A stretch of DNA of 64,000 nucleotides from assembly GCF_017114995.1 (NCBI RefSeq), contig NZ_JABXKL010000058.1:81575-145574 (forward strand), read 5' to 3'. The stretch's first letter is position 1; each line of letters starts with the position of its first letter. A program made the position numbers and the translations under genes. The notes beneath the pieces are model-generated. The model did not search any database. It saw nothing but the letters and a program-made list of their open reading frames with translations, and had not been told where the DNA came from. The stretch comes from Nostoc sp. NMS9. GTDB lineage: Bacteria > Cyanobacteriota > Cyanobacteriia > Cyanobacteriales > Nostocaceae. This document shows positions 17,142 to 27,644 of the stretch, piece after piece.

Positions 17142-17453
17142 GGGTGAATCTCCAGAACTGTCTTAATAATCCAGCGCCAGGCGGGGTTTCTGAGGCAGCG
17201 CGTTACTCTGGTTAAGAGAGTTGTACCGACTACCACCCCATTGAGGCGACTGGCGTTGTTGAGCGTGAAGTATTTCAGTGAACGAAAGTGTCGGGCAAAG
17301 CAAGTTAAGTGTGTTTGTGAGTGCGTCTCGTACAGAGGGCGGCGAAAATCAAGAAATTATCAGATGCTATTGTGGATTTCTTTTAACTGTTATCCTGAAA
17401 CAGGATTCAGTAGGGGCATTTCACGGCTATACCCATACCACGAAAGCAAACTT
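17142..17453. other. 312-bp lpxA-fabZ intergenic region, no gene seen
   Basis: No plausible ORF, tRNA or recognised RNA motif. The lpxA-proximal half is relatively G+C-rich (CCAGCGCCAGGCGGGG, CCCCATTGAGGCGACTGGCG) and could carry a leader RNA or a promoter for lpxA-lpxB. I see no clear -10/-35 pair. Confidence 0.4.
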
Positions 17454-17984
17454 TTAGCTAACTAAAGAAAACATTAATTCCCCTTCACAAGCAAGTTGAC
17501 CATCAACTTCGGCACGACCTTGCATCTTACCGAAACGACGTTGTTTTACCCATAACAGTTCCACCGTCATAACTAGTTGATCCCCCGGCACGACCTGGCG
17601 ACGAAAGCGAACTTTATCGATACCAGCAAAGACGAAGAGTCCGCCTTCTACCGAAGACATTTGAGTTAGGACAATGCCTCCAACTTGTGCCATTGCTTCA
17701 ACAATTAGCACCCCTGGCATCAGTGGACGTTCAGGGAAATGTCCTTGAAAATGGGGTTCGTTGATAGTGACATTTTTAACCCCAACAGCTTTTTTACCTG
17801 GAACGTAGTCAATTATTTTGTCTACAAGTAAAAATGGGTAGCGATGGGGTAGCAATTTCTGAATTTCTTCAGATGTGAAAGTTGTTTTAATCTCAGAACT
17901 GATTGTAATCTCATTTATACCCTGTGGTTCGGTAGATGTAGGTGTAGTCGTATCGATGGTATTCACTTCAGTGAGGATTGACAT
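17454..17984 (-). CDS. fabZ: 3-hydroxyacyl-[acyl-carrier-protein] dehydratase
   Basis: 176 residues from the ATG at 17984; the longer frame starts at a TTG at 18038 and adds 18 residues with no family support. FabZ removes water from 3-hydroxyacyl-ACP in fatty acid elongation and draws on the same pool as LpxA. After a variable Thr-rich N-terminus, the hot-dog fold starts at [17 protein letters not shown]. The catalytic His is in [15 protein letters not shown] and the catalytic Glu in [10 protein letters not shown]. It sits between lpxC (46 bp from the long frame, 99 bp from this start) and lpxA. Confidence 0.93.
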   Translation of the reverse strand: MSILTEVNTIDTTTPTSTEPQGINEITISSEIKTTFTSEEIQKLLPHRYPFLLVDKIIDYVPGKKAVGVKNVTINEPHFQGHFPERPLMPGVLIVEAMAQVGGIVLTQMSSVEGGLFVFAGIDKVRFRRQVVPGDQLVMTVELLWVKQRRFGKMQGRAEVDGQLACEGELMFSLVS

Positions 17985-18083
17985 TGGCCGTGTAGTTGAT
18001 TTTTTATCTAAAAGTTGAGTAGGCAGGCGTATATCCAAAGCCTTAATAATCCTAGATTTTAGGCTTTGACTCTAATCCAGAAT

Positions 18084-18977
18084 CTAAAATCCTTCGACTG
18101 AGCGATCGCCTAGCGTCTCGTAGACAAGCCGAAGTCCCAAATCTAAAATTCTTTGGGCCAGTTGAATGTGTAAATTATGACTGGCTTTATACGCTAAAAA
18201 ATGAGCACGAGGAAAAGTCCCTAGTAGACTCAAATCTCCTACTAAATCCAAGATTTTATGACGGACTGGCTCATTTGCAAATCTCAATGGTGGATTTAGC
18301 CAGCCTTCTGGGCCACAAACGAGTGCATTATCCAAACTACCACCTTTAATTAACCCTGTTTTTTGTAAGTGTTCAATTTGATGCAGTAACCCAAAAGTAC
18401 GAGCAGGAGCAATTTCCGTAGCAAAGCTAGCAGAAGCTTTTCCTAGATCGTCACTCAGTGACCAACTATACCATTGATTACCGATTGCAGGTAAGTCAAA
18501 ATTAATACCGTAACTAAAGCGGGTTTCTGGTGCTGGGAGGGCACATACAAAGGCATCCCCTTGATAGACCCATAAGGGTTCTGTAATAGCCAAGGGAACT
18601 TGGTTGTTAACGAGTTGTGAGACTAAGCCAACTTGGGCAATATTAGCTGTCCACACACTTGCTGAACCATCTAAAAGTGGGACTTCTGGGCCATCAATTT
18701 CAATCCGGGCATTATCCACACCCATACTCGAAAGTGCTGCCAACAAATGCTCTACCGTGCGAACATACACCTCACCCTTACCCAACTGAGTTGAGAGAAC
18801 AGTGTGACTAACTGCTGCAACTTGGGCTGGAATTATCGGCAAATCCGGTAAATCCACCCGCACAAAGTAGCGTCCACTTCCCGCCTCAGCTGGTAGTATC
18901 CGCACTTGGGTATTCACACCGCTATGCAATCCCACCCCTATTTGGGTGATTTGGGCTGCTAGAGTGTGCTGTCGCAT
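18084..18977 (-). CDS. lpxC: UDP-3-O-acyl-N-acetylglucosamine deacetylase
   Basis: 297 residues. LpxC is the zinc-dependent committed step of lipid A synthesis. Zinc-site signatures are [11 protein letters not shown] (His77) and [16 protein letters not shown] (His and Asp about 235-240), with the catalytic Glu76 beside the first. The C-terminal [15 protein letters not shown] carries the conserved His. It lies 203 bp downstream of omp85 and leads into fabZ. Confidence 0.95.
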   Translation of the reverse strand: MRQHTLAAQITQIGVGLHSGVNTQVRILPAEAGSGRYFVRVDLPDLPIIPAQVAAVSHTVLSTQLGKGEVYVRTVEHLLAALSSMGVDNARIEIDGPEVPLLDGSASVWTANIAQVGLVSQLVNNQVPLAITEPLWVYQGDAFVCALPAPETRFSYGINFDLPAIGNQWYSWSLSDDLGKASASFATEIAPARTFGLLHQIEHLQKTGLIKGGSLDNALVCGPEGWLNPPLRFANEPVRHKILDLVGDLSLLGTFPRAHFLAYKASHNLHIQLAQRILDLGLRLVYETLGDRSVEGF

Positions 18978-19180
18978 AGCCGAAAAGTCAATATATTTCC
19001 TTTAGTATTGTTCATTGTCTATTTTGGTAAAATCCCTGATATTCCCTGAAAAATCTCATTAATCCCTTTATCGGAACAGTATTGAGGTAAATGTAAAAAT
19101 TAGCAAGCTCATTAAGAAAGAGAATTGTCATTAGTCCTTTGTTATTCACTAATGACCAATAACTAATGACTAATGACAAA

Positions 19181-21787
19181 TTAAAATCTTTCGCCAATAC
19201 CGAAATTAATCCGGCTATCACCATCATCGTTGATACCGTAATCAATCCGAATTGGCCCCAGTGGAGACTGGACGCGAACGCCAAGACCATAACCATAGCC
19301 ACTGCCATTTTTGTTCAACACTTCAGCGGCCCTAGTACTAGTTCCCAGGTCACTGCCGAGATCAAAAAATAGTGCGCCACTGACTACTGAAAAAACTGGA
19401 AACCGATACTCAACTGATGCTTGCACATAAGAGCGTCCACTACCTAATGCTCCTTCTTCATAACCCCGGACGGAGTTGCTACCCCCAAGGGTAAAAGCTT
19501 CGTAGGGAGGCAAGTCACCGAGAATGGTTCCTGCTTGCAGGTTAAATGCTAAGGTTTGTGCCCCTTTGCTGAGGCTAATCAGCTTAATGGGTAAATATTG
19601 GCTGTAGCTACCCCGGAATCTGGTAAGGAAGATGTTGCCTAGCCCCACAGGGACTGACTGATCGACTCCAAAGCGGAGATAAGAACCACTAGTGGGTTGC
19701 AGCGGGTTATTACGGAGATCGCGCTGTGCCCCCACTTGCAACAGTAGTAAATCGTCTTGACCGCCGCTAGAGAGGGTCAATGGAATTTCATCACTGATGC
19801 GGTTTCCAGTATCATCATCAAATACCGCTCCTGTTTTTCTAAGATTGCCATCAGCATCACGGGCGGAAACTCGTTGATACTGTAAACCCGCTGAGGCAGT
19901 CCAGACAGAAGTTTTATAAGGATTGGCAGACAAAGGACGGGTAAAGGTGACACCACCGCCTACACGGAGAATCCGGGGGCGATCCTGAGAATCTACATCG
20001 GTGGGATTATCTGGATTAAACGTCCTAATGTCTTCATCTTGACCATCAAAAATCAACGAAATAGAACTGCGGCGGAAAATATTGGTTGTGTAGGAAGTCC
20101 GGTAAGGATCTCCTGCGATCCAGGGGTCGGTATACCGCACGTCAAACAGCAGTTCTCGTTCTCCCACCTGTATTTCTGTCCCCAGTTTTTGGTTCCTACC
20201 GTTCAGGTTTTGCTGTTGATAGCTAACTGTTCCAAAAAGTCCGCTAGCAGAACTAATCCCTGCCCCAGCAGCAATAGAACCGCTGCTGCGTTCAGCTACA
20301 TTCACTACTACATCCACCTTGCTGGGGTCGGTACCAGGGTCAAGGGAGACATTCACATCTTCAAACAGTCCCAGTCCATACACGCGCTGTAGGTCTTTTT
20401 GCACTGTGTTGCGATTGAATACTTGTCCTGGCTTCAACTCCACTTCTCGTGTAATGATGTAATCCTGTGTCCGTCCCCGAATTGGTTGTCCCTTCTCGTC
20501 TGTTTCCTGACCATCTTTGTTGCGGAACCGGACTCTAATGTTTTCTACTACCCCTTCTGCGACTTGTAAGGTAACAACTCCGCTTTCAGAGACTTGTGGC
20601 GCTCCAATCACGTTGGCTAGGACGTAACCTTGGTCTTGATACCGCTTGTTTAACTGCTTGATGCCTTCTTGCAAGTCACGCAAATTGAGAATTTTGCCAT
20701 ACTGCTCCCGAAATACTTCATCCACAGTGTTAGCTGGTAGTACAGAAGGGACACCAGTGCCAGGATTGGCTTGCACTTCTACTTTGCTGAGGACGGGATT
20801 AGGCTGCACAACAAAGCTCACCCGCACTCCCAAGGGGGTATCTTCTGGCGCTGCTTGGACGTTGGAGAAGAAGCCAGTACCAAAGATAGCGTTAATATCT
20901 TCTTGCAGTTGGCTGCGGGTTGTCGTTTGTCCTGGTTGGGTACGAATTACTCTGTAAACTTGGCTTTCCAGTTCTGGTGATAGTTGGCCAGCCTGGGATC
21001 TAACTACTACTTCCGATACCAGTACGCGGGGGTCATTGGCTTCTGGGGCTGCGTTGGGTTGAGTATTGCCCGGAGTTGTCGGTGGATTAACATTCTGCGG
21101 ACTGGGAGTAGCACCTGGGAATGGAGTATTGCCTGGAGTTGTCGGTGGATTAACATTCTGCGGACTGGGAGTAGCGCCTGGGAATGGAGTATTGCCCGGA
21201 GTTGTCGGTGGATTAACATTCTGCGGACTGGGAGTAGCGCCTGGGAATGGCGCAGGTGTTCTTTGTTGACTAGCTGGGGGGGGAATATCTGGAGTAGCTG
21301 ATGGTTCTGGAGTTGTGGGTAATAAAGGTTCCGTTGTGGGTGGATTTACATTTTCTGGAACTGGAGTGGTCTCAGGAGTTGGGGAAGGCGTTGGTTGTTG
21401 AATTTCTGGCGGTGGAATGTCTGGAGCCGGAGACGGCTGTTGAGTAGGGCTAGGATTGATTTCAAGGGTTTGTGCAGTTGTTGTCGTTGTGGAGGTTGGC
21501 ACAATTACCTTTGGGGTCGCGCTTGCTGCTGGGTTGGCAGGGTAAATTGCGACGACGCGGGATTCTAGACGCTCTGCCTCTATAGTTGCTATAGATTTAG
21601 GTTGAGATTCTAGACTTTTACTAGAGTTAACCTGACCAGTGTCCTTTTCTGAGTGCTGATTTTTTTCTAGTGTCAAAACTTCTGTTGTCTGTTTGGAATT
21701 GTTGGCGGTTTCTGCATTCGCACTCAATGAGCCACCCAAAGGGGCTGCAATTGCTACTGCTGCCAGCAATACGGGAGATAAACGCAT
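19181..21787 (-). CDS. Omp85/BamA-family outer membrane assembly protein with a proline-rich linker
   Basis: 868 residues from the ATG at 21787, which starts a clear signal peptide (RLSPVLLAAVAIAAPLGGSL, cleavage near SANAE) and has AGAGGA upstream; the longer frame adds 13 unlikely residues. A Pro/Thr/Ser-rich region (about 85-245) with three 21-residue repeats precedes POTRA domains (about 250-480) and a C-terminal 16-strand-type barrel ending in FGIGERF with the terminal Phe. Cyanobacterial Omp85 inserts outer-membrane proteins and is related to chloroplast Toc75. It heads the lipid A cluster, a conserved order that couples barrel assembly with lipid A synthesis. The extended linker before POTRA1 is typical of cyanobacteria. 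Confidence 0.93.
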   Translation of the reverse strand: MRLSPVLLAAVAIAAPLGGSLSANAETANNSKQTTEVLTLEKNQHSEKDTGQVNSSKSLESQPKSIATIEAERLESRVVAIYPANPAASATPKVIVPTSTTTTTAQTLEINPSPTQQPSPAPDIPPPEIQQPTPSPTPETTPVPENVNPPTTEPLLPTTPEPSATPDIPPPASQQRTPAPFPGATPSPQNVNPPTTPGNTPFPGATPSPQNVNPPTTPGNTPFPGATPSPQNVNPPTTPGNTQPNAAPEANDPRVLVSEVVVRSQAGQLSPELESQVYRVIRTQPGQTTTRSQLQEDINAIFGTGFFSNVQAAPEDTPLGVRVSFVVQPNPVLSKVEVQANPGTGVPSVLPANTVDEVFREQYGKILNLRDLQEGIKQLNKRYQDQGYVLANVIGAPQVSESGVVTLQVAEGVVENIRVRFRNKDGQETDEKGQPIRGRTQDYIITREVELKPGQVFNRNTVQKDLQRVYGLGLFEDVNVSLDPGTDPSKVDVVVNVAERSSGSIAAGAGISSASGLFGTVSYQQQNLNGRNQKLGTEIQVGERELLFDVRYTDPWIAGDPYRTSYTTNIFRRSSISLIFDGQDEDIRTFNPDNPTDVDSQDRPRILRVGGGVTFTRPLSANPYKTSVWTASAGLQYQRVSARDADGNLRKTGAVFDDDTGNRISDEIPLTLSSGGQDDLLLLQVGAQRDLRNNPLQPTSGSYLRFGVDQSVPVGLGNIFLTRFRGSYSQYLPIKLISLSKGAQTLAFNLQAGTILGDLPPYEAFTLGGSNSVRGYEEGALGSGRSYVQASVEYRFPVFSVVSGALFFDLGSDLGTSTRAAEVLNKNGSGYGYGLGVRVQSPLGPIRIDYGINDDGDSRINFGIGERF
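21062..21250 (-). repeat. 63-bp in-frame tandem repeat in omp85 (3 units)
   Basis: Three almost identical 63-bp units encode a 21-residue Pro/Thr/Asn-rich motif (PFPGATPSPQNVNPPTTPGN plus one residue). They lie between the signal peptide and the first POTRA domain and lengthen the periplasmic linker. Only a few third-position differences (for example CCTGGGAAT and CCCGGAGTT variants) separate the copies. Confidence 0.95.
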
Positions 21788-21960
21788 TTTTCTTATATTC
21801 CTCTTCACGACCACACACACCATCACAAGGCAATAATGCCCTTATGCCCAAGGTAAAACTCAAAACATAATTTTTTTCTTTTGCTTTTTTACTTTACAAG
21901 GCAAAAGGCAAAAGGCAAAAGTTAAATATAATTCCTTCTCACCTTTTGGTTTTTACCTGG

Positions 21961-22698
21961 TTAACTTATAGTTTCTACTGCTTTTAGCACTCTTTGTAAA
22001 ACCTCCTGGTAGGCATCCTCTACATTTCCTAAGTCTCGGCGAAAGCGATCTTTGTCCATTACCCGCTGATTTGTGTCCTTTTCTGCGGTATCCCACAAAC
22101 GGCAGGTGTCGGGGCTAATTTCATCTGCCAAGAGCAACTGCTGTTGTGAGTCCAAACCAAACTCTAGTTTGAAGTCTACTAGGGTAATGCCACACCGCTG
22201 CCAAAAGTTATTGAGAAATTCATTGATTTTCAATGCTAGATGTGTAATTACGTCTACTTGTTCCGCAGTCGCTAGTTCTAGCAAGTACAAGCGATCGCGT
22301 GTCAACAAAGGATCTCCTAATTGATCGTTTTTGTAATAAAATTCAACCAAAGGCTGTTTCAGAATTGTACCCACTGGTAATCCTGTTTGCTGACACAGAC
22401 TGCCAGCAGCAATATTTCTGATCACTACTTCTAAGGGTAAAATCTTTACAGCCCTCACCCGCATTTGATTCGGGGCAGGGCTGTCAATGAAGTGAGTCTT
22501 TATACCATAAGCCTCCAACTGTTTAAAAAGCTGGCTGGAAATGCTACAATTAATTTTTCCTTTGCCTTCGATGTTGCCACGCTTTTGGGCGTTAAACGCT
22601 GTGGCATCGTCCTTAAAATCAGCCAACAAGACTTCTGGATCGTCCGTTGTATAAAGAATTTTCGCTTTGCCTTCGTATAACTTAGAATTAACAGACAT
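21961..22698 (-). CDS. purC: phosphoribosylaminoimidazole-succinocarboxamide synthase
   Basis: 245 residues. PurC adds aspartate to CAIR with ATP in purine synthesis. Family stretches are KLYEGKAKILYTTDDPEVLL, FKDDATAFNAQKRG, the substrate motif VVIRNIAAGSL, and DFKLEFGLD followed by LADEISPDTCRLWD. It is the first gene of the minus-strand block that continues into omp85, with ~170 bp between them. A run of AAAGGCAAAAG repeats lies in that gap. Confidence 0.95.
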   Translation of the reverse strand: MSVNSKLYEGKAKILYTTDDPEVLLADFKDDATAFNAQKRGNIEGKGKINCSISSQLFKQLEAYGIKTHFIDSPAPNQMRVRAVKILPLEVVIRNIAAGSLCQQTGLPVGTILKQPLVEFYYKNDQLGDPLLTRDRLYLLELATAEQVDVITHLALKINEFLNNFWQRCGITLVDFKLEFGLDSQQQLLLADEISPDTCRLWDTAEKDTNQRVMDKDRFRRDLGNVEDAYQEVLQRVLKAVETIS

Positions 22699-23335
22699 AG
22701 TGGCAGGTAAAGTTTTAGGCGATGGACAAAAGTTGTCCTTTGAGGCTTCACCATTTTATCTTTAGTTATTAACTATTAGCCATTGGTGATTATTTAAGAG
22801 GAAGCAAGAGCAGGGTAAAATAATTAATAACCAATACCCAGACCAATTTTCTCTTCTTGATCGCTTCTTAATAGCCAGTTGCCAAATATTTAGAACTAAA
22901 TCTCTAACTTTTAACAGAGGACGATGGACTTTCATATCTAGTATCCTCACGTAAGTAGTTTTACTATCAGGATTATAATTATTTTTGAGATAATAAGTTA
23001 CCAAGACATACTAGTATGTCATAATAATTTGTAACTCAAGGTCTCGACCGAAGCTAATTACAATTTGAATTTCATAAATTAAGATGAGATAAATTGACAA
23101 CAGGGAGGAAAATCAAATATTCTCCTAGTTACTTTAGTGGAAATTATTTTTGTAATATTTACAACACAAGTATTTCAAGCTTTATCCTCTAGTCGCAAAA
23201 TCTGAATCAACCAATTCCTGCATCAACAATTGGAAAAGGAATTGGATCATCTGATTTACCCCAATCTGACAAAAAAAAGATTAGGTTAGCTAGTAATTCA
23301 GCTTCAGAAACCCAAACACAAGGTGAATTGAATAA
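22699..23335. other. 637-bp intergenic region with a 16-bp palindrome
   Basis: No convincing gene. A weak minus-strand frame (22762-23004) starts at a TTG and ends in repeat-derived residues; its middle part MKVHRPLLKVRDLVLNIWQL could be a small protein, but I cannot support it. Just upstream, GACATACTAGTATGTC (23005-23020) is a perfect palindrome suited to a dimeric regulator. The remainder is A+T-rich and may hold the promoters of purC and of the gene at 23336. Confidence 0.4.
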
Positions 23336-23611
23336 ATGGAGAAAAAAATAGTGAACAAAGATGATTTTCTCTACCCTCGCGGCCGCTACTACGGTCAGGT
23401 TAAGCCAGAAAACTTGGTTTTTAATGCAAATCTCCAGGAATTTGCTCAACGGGTAAGTTACATTTGCAACTTAGAAACGGGTGGAAAAGTGCCTCCAGGT
23501 GCAGCTTACGAACAAATAAAGGATTTGTGGAAACAGTTGAAACGCTCAAAAAAAGAGCTAGGAATTGGCGAAGATCCCTTTCAAGATGACCAGGGAGAGA
23601 CTCAAGGTTGA
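23336..23611 (+). CDS. small conserved cyanobacterial protein
   Basis: 91 residues, soluble, charged. The core (DFLYPRGRYYGQVKPENLVF and NANLQEFAQRVSYI) followed by a basic helix (YEQIKDLWKQLKRSKKELGI) matches a small protein I recall as widespread in cyanobacteria and of unknown role. No signal peptide, cysteines or enzyme motif are visible. It is transcribed opposite to the adenylate cyclase gene, converging on a short tandem repeat (23615-23680, AATGACCAATGAC units). Confidence 0.7.
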   Translation: MEKKIVNKDDFLYPRGRYYGQVKPENLVFNANLQEFAQRVSYICNLETGGKVPPGAAYEQIKDLWKQLKRSKKELGIGEDPFQDDQGETQG

Positions 23612-23686
23612 ATGGGGAATGGGGCATGGGGCATTGGGAACTGATAAATGACCAATTACCAATGACCAATGACAAATGACCGATGA

Positions 23687-26287
23687 CTACTTAGTAAGCA
23701 TTGTCCAGACACCATCCCAGGACTCTGGAGGCGGCGTTTGTTGATAATTACGCGCACGCTCTAGGTGGATATCAACAGCTTGGTCTTGGGGTTGGATGGA
23801 TTTGGCAGACTCGAAACAAGCGATCGCTTGTGAGAAGTTGCGGGATAAATAAGCATCGCGTCCAGTATGATAGTGAAATAAAAACTCTTGAGTGTTGGCA
23901 TCTAAGGGAGTAGTGCGATCGCTAATTAACTCATAGATATTAACTGCCTGGTGTTTCCCTTTGACTCGGATTTTATCTAACTGGCGTACCCAAATGTGAT
24001 CGCTGCACAATTGGTAAGTAAATTCACTTAAAAGAATATCGCAACCGTAATCCTTTGTTACCGCTTCCAAGCGCGAACTCAAATTTACACCATCTCCAAT
24101 GACGGTATAATCCATCCGTTTGCGGGAACCAATATTACCCGAAACCACATCCCCAGAACTAATCCCAATGCCAATACGAATTTGCGGCTGCGCCTGGATA
24201 ATTCGCCGTTGGTTAAATTCCTCTAAGCGGCGTCTCATATCTAACGCTGACTGTACAGCCCTCCAAGCATGATTTTCTGTCAATGGTAGCGGCGCACCAA
24301 ATACCGCCATTAAGGCATCACCAATAAATTTATCGAGAGTGCCTTCGTGGTTAAAAACTGCCTCTACCATCGTTTCAAAATACTGATTGAGCAGCAATAC
24401 CACCTCAGCTGCACCGAGATTTTCTGTAAGTGTTGTGTAGCCCCGGATGTCAGAAAACAAGATAGTTACTTCCTTCCGTTCGCCTACCATTAAAGCATCT
24501 TCCCCTAATGCCATAACTTGTTCAGCTACATGGGGCGTCAGGTAACGGGACATGGTAGTTTTCATCCGTTTTTCCTGAGTAATGTCTTCTAAGACCACCA
24601 AACCACCGCGTACACCGCCTTCTGGGTTAGTCAGGGGATTAACAGTAAGATTGATATTGCGCTCTAATGTTTGTACTTCATTAGAAGTGAGAAACTCAGA
24701 TTGGGGAGTGAGGGGTTGATTCCAAGGAATAAAAATATCGGGGTTAGTGCGATCGCGCAGTGTTAAAATTGAGTACTGATTCCTAAGTCCTGTTAACGGT
24801 AGCGGAGCGTTTAGCCCGTCCTGATTTTCACTCAGCACTTGGTAAAGTCCCAGCATCAAACTTTGCTCTGGCACATAATGTTTAGCTCCAGTTTTTAGAC
24901 TATCTTCTAGTCGCATTTGGAGATTTTCAATTGGCACAACTTCCCAAACTAGGCGACCAATCAAATTTTGTTCCCACAAAAGCTTGTTGTTCTTACTATT
25001 AGCGTCTCCTATCGGACAACCCAGAAACTCTAGGGCTGCATCATTAATCGTGACAATCTGTCCTGCCATATCTGTAGAAATCACAGCATCTGACAGACTT
25101 TGTAAAATATCTTTTTGATACTGTTTTTCTAACAACACATTTTCAAACAGGCGAGCATTTTCTAAGGCAATTCCTGCCTGATTATTAAAAGCCCGCATAA
25201 ACTCTTCATCAGAAGCAGTAAAACTGCTTTGTTGCTTATTAATTAATTGTGTAACGCCAATCAATTCATTTGCAGAATTAAATACTGGTAAACACAGGAT
25301 ATTGCGAGTTATATAACCAGTTTTTTTATCTGTAGTCGGGTCAAAGCGGGGGTCTTTATAAGCATCGGAAATATTTAAGGCTTCACCAGTGGAAGCAACA
25401 TATCCAGCAATGCCACGGTTAGCGGGAATGCGAATTTCTATCAAGTTTGTGCCATCTGCTGCCACTGCAACTTTCGTCCAGAGTTCTTTCAGCTCTTTAC
25501 GATATAAAAATAGTGTGCTGCGGTCTGCTTGCATTAAAATTCGAGCTTGTTCCATGACTATCTGCAAAGTTGCTTCTAAATCTAAACTTTGCCCCAGTGT
25601 CTGAGTTGCCCGCAATAAAGCCGTTGCGCCTCTTTGATTACGAGCCGCTACATAAAAAGATTGGCAGCTTTCCAGGATAATACCAATCGAAGCGGCAAAG
25701 TCTCGAAAACGTTCTTCATCATCATGATTAAACGGAACATTCCCGGTTTTATTAGCTAGTTGCACTACCGCTACAGTCTGGTTTTTGCTACTGATAACAG
25801 GCATACATAAAATATTACGGATTTTGTAGCCCATTTGTTTTTCAAGTTCTGGGCTAAATAGGGGGTGAGTATAAGTTTCAGATATGTTGAGATATTGACC
25901 TGTACTGGCAACATGACCAGGGATACCCACTGTGATGGGAGTACGAATTTCTAAGAATTTTTGAGTATTATCTTGAGGAACTTTTGACCACAGTTGACCT
26001 TTGTCATAATCAACTAAAAAAATGGCTGTATGTTCTGCTTGGAGAATTTGACCAATTTTGAGTGTGATAGCTTCTAATACTTTCTCCAACATAGTTTCTA
26101 GAGCTTCATTATTGATGAGTTCAATAGCTCTCAGAAATTGCTGGAACTCGGCAGTTATGAAATCGAGTAAGCAAACAAATTCATTAACAGATAAGTCTTT
26201 AACACGACGCAGTAGGGCGTGAGTACGATTAACTTGAGTCAGTTCAGTTAATGTAGCCAAGACGCTGCCAGGGTTGGGGAGTGTCAC
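23687..26287 (-). CDS. cyaB1: GAF-GAF-PAS class III adenylate cyclase, CyaB1-like
   Basis: 866 residues. Order: N-terminal helices (1-60), GAF-A (62-210), GAF-B (230-385), PAS-like (390-570), cyclase (590-790) and a short TPR-like tail (810-850). Catalytic residues are in place: metal Asp613 (FSDIRGYTTL) and Asp657 (FIGDALMAVFG), ATP-specifying Lys653 and Thr728 (MDYTVIGDGVN), and transition-state Asn735/Arg739 (NLSSRLE). Anabaena CyaB1 has the equivalents D606, K646 and T721, as I recall, a constant offset of seven, which supports orthology. In CyaB1 a GAF domain binds cAMP and stimulates the cyclase. The cyclase makes cAMP, used in cyanobacteria in light, nitrogen and respiration signalling. 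Confidence 0.88.
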   Translation of the reverse strand: MTLPNPGSVLATLTELTQVNRTHALLRRVKDLSVNEFVCLLDFITAEFQQFLRAIELINNEALETMLEKVLEAITLKIGQILQAEHTAIFLVDYDKGQLWSKVPQDNTQKFLEIRTPITVGIPGHVASTGQYLNISETYTHPLFSPELEKQMGYKIRNILCMPVISSKNQTVAVVQLANKTGNVPFNHDDEERFRDFAASIGIILESCQSFYVAARNQRGATALLRATQTLGQSLDLEATLQIVMEQARILMQADRSTLFLYRKELKELWTKVAVAADGTNLIEIRIPANRGIAGYVASTGEALNISDAYKDPRFDPTTDKKTGYITRNILCLPVFNSANELIGVTQLINKQQSSFTASDEEFMRAFNNQAGIALENARLFENVLLEKQYQKDILQSLSDAVISTDMAGQIVTINDAALEFLGCPIGDANSKNNKLLWEQNLIGRLVWEVVPIENLQMRLEDSLKTGAKHYVPEQSLMLGLYQVLSENQDGLNAPLPLTGLRNQYSILTLRDRTNPDIFIPWNQPLTPQSEFLTSNEVQTLERNINLTVNPLTNPEGGVRGGLVVLEDITQEKRMKTTMSRYLTPHVAEQVMALGEDALMVGERKEVTILFSDIRGYTTLTENLGAAEVVLLLNQYFETMVEAVFNHEGTLDKFIGDALMAVFGAPLPLTENHAWRAVQSALDMRRRLEEFNQRRIIQAQPQIRIGIGISSGDVVSGNIGSRKRMDYTVIGDGVNLSSRLEAVTKDYGCDILLSEFTYQLCSDHIWVRQLDKIRVKGKHQAVNIYELISDRTTPLDANTQEFLFHYHTGRDAYLSRNFSQAIACFESAKSIQPQDQAVDIHLERARNYQQTPPPESWDGVWTMLTK

Positions 26288-26479
26288 GTCGCTTCGCTCC
26301 GAATTAAAAATTCACGCATTCAAAATTAATAATCCCCATAAATAAATGGGCTTGTATCATGAGTCTGTTTCGGTCATGGGAATTTTAGGTTTTAGATTTT
26401 AGATTTTGGGCATAGGGTATGGTTATTAATTCTTCTTCCCTTGCCTCCCCTGCTCCCTCATCTCCCCACTCTCTACCTC

Positions 26480-27610
26480 TTATTTTGCCAACAGTTCAGA
26501 AAATATCACCTTTTGATAGTAATCTTGTAGCTGCCTGGTGGCAGCTGTCCAACCCCAACTTTCTGCTTCCTGGCGGGCATTTTGACGGATGATATCTCGT
26601 TGTTGTTTTTGTTCTAAGAGGCGAACAGTAGCAGCTAACGCTCCTTGAACATCTGCTGTTGGCTCAAAAAGATATCCATTTACCCCATCTGTCACAATAT
26701 CGGGAATTCCCCCCGAACGGGCTGCTACCACCGGACAGCCAGCTGCCATTGCTTCTAGTAGTACTAAGCCTAGTGTTTCTGTACGGGAAGGAAAAATAAA
26801 GGCATCAGCACTCGCAAAGGCAGAACCTAACTCTTGCCCCATAAGATAGCCAACAAAATAAGTGTTTGTGCCAGCAAAGTGTTTTTGCAATGCTTGACGG
26901 TGGGGACCATCTCCAACCAATGCCAACCGCGCTTGGGGAATTGCTTCTAAGATTGGTTTGATACGCTCAATTTCTTTTTCAGCGGAAAGCCGTCCCACGT
27001 AAAGTAGCAATGGACTTTCTGGATGATTTTTTGATAGGCGCGATCGCATCTCTACACTAGCTAAATTGGGGTGAAATAATTCTGTATCCACCCCACGTTG
27101 CCATAAATCTACACGTTCAATACCGTGTGCTGTCAGTTCCTCTATCATTGCTGTGGAGGTACACAGATTTAAAGCTGCTTGATTATGAACGCCTTTGAGT
27201 AGTTCCCAAAGAAAACCTTCCAGCATCCCTAAGCCGTAATGCTGGAGATATTGGGGTAAATGCGTGTGATAAGACGCTACTAAGGGTATTTTGAGGATTT
27301 TGCTATAAAATATGCCAGATAAACCTAAAACGGCTGGATTCACAACATGAATAATATCTGGCTTAAACTCTTCTAAAGCGTAACCAATGGCTGGGCGGGG
27401 AAGTGCCATTTTTAATTCTGGATACAATGGCAGAGGAAAGCCAGTAACGCCGTAAACTTTAGCGCCTTTGTGTTCTGTGATGCCTCCATCAGGGGCAATC
27501 ACCAACACTTGATTACCACTGCGCTGGAGATGGTCAACAGTGTGGCGCAGGCGCGTTACAATGCCGTCAACCTTGGGTAAAAAGGTTTCGGTAAATAGGG
27601 CAATTCTCAT
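26480..27610 (-). CDS. sqdX: sulfoquinovosyltransferase (sulfolipid synthase), GT4 family
   Basis: 376 residues. SqdX/SQD2 transfers sulfoquinovose from UDP-sulfoquinovose to diacylglycerol to form SQDG, a thylakoid lipid. The N-terminus RIALFTETFLPKVDGIVTRL is the family hallmark. LLLYVGRLSAEKEIERI and the EX7E motif in SRTETLGLVLLEAMAAGCPV mark the GT-B donor site. It is 235 bp downstream of sqdB on the same strand, and the pairing of the two genes strengthens both names. Confidence 0.93.
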   Translation of the reverse strand: MRIALFTETFLPKVDGIVTRLRHTVDHLQRSGNQVLVIAPDGGITEHKGAKVYGVTGFPLPLYPELKMALPRPAIGYALEEFKPDIIHVVNPAVLGLSGIFYSKILKIPLVASYHTHLPQYLQHYGLGMLEGFLWELLKGVHNQAALNLCTSTAMIEELTAHGIERVDLWQRGVDTELFHPNLASVEMRSRLSKNHPESPLLLYVGRLSAEKEIERIKPILEAIPQARLALVGDGPHRQALQKHFAGTNTYFVGYLMGQELGSAFASADAFIFPSRTETLGLVLLEAMAAGCPVVAARSGGIPDIVTDGVNGYLFEPTADVQGALAATVRLLEQKQQRDIIRQNARQEAESWGWTAATRQLQDYYQKVIFSELLAK

Positions 27611-27644
27611 AAAAAACTATTCAGTCCAGGCAGATAATCTCAGC

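Noticed and set aside
22762..23004. 80-codon minus-strand frame
   Set aside because: TTG start, ends in repeat-derived residues; a part might be real, but no family signal was recognised.
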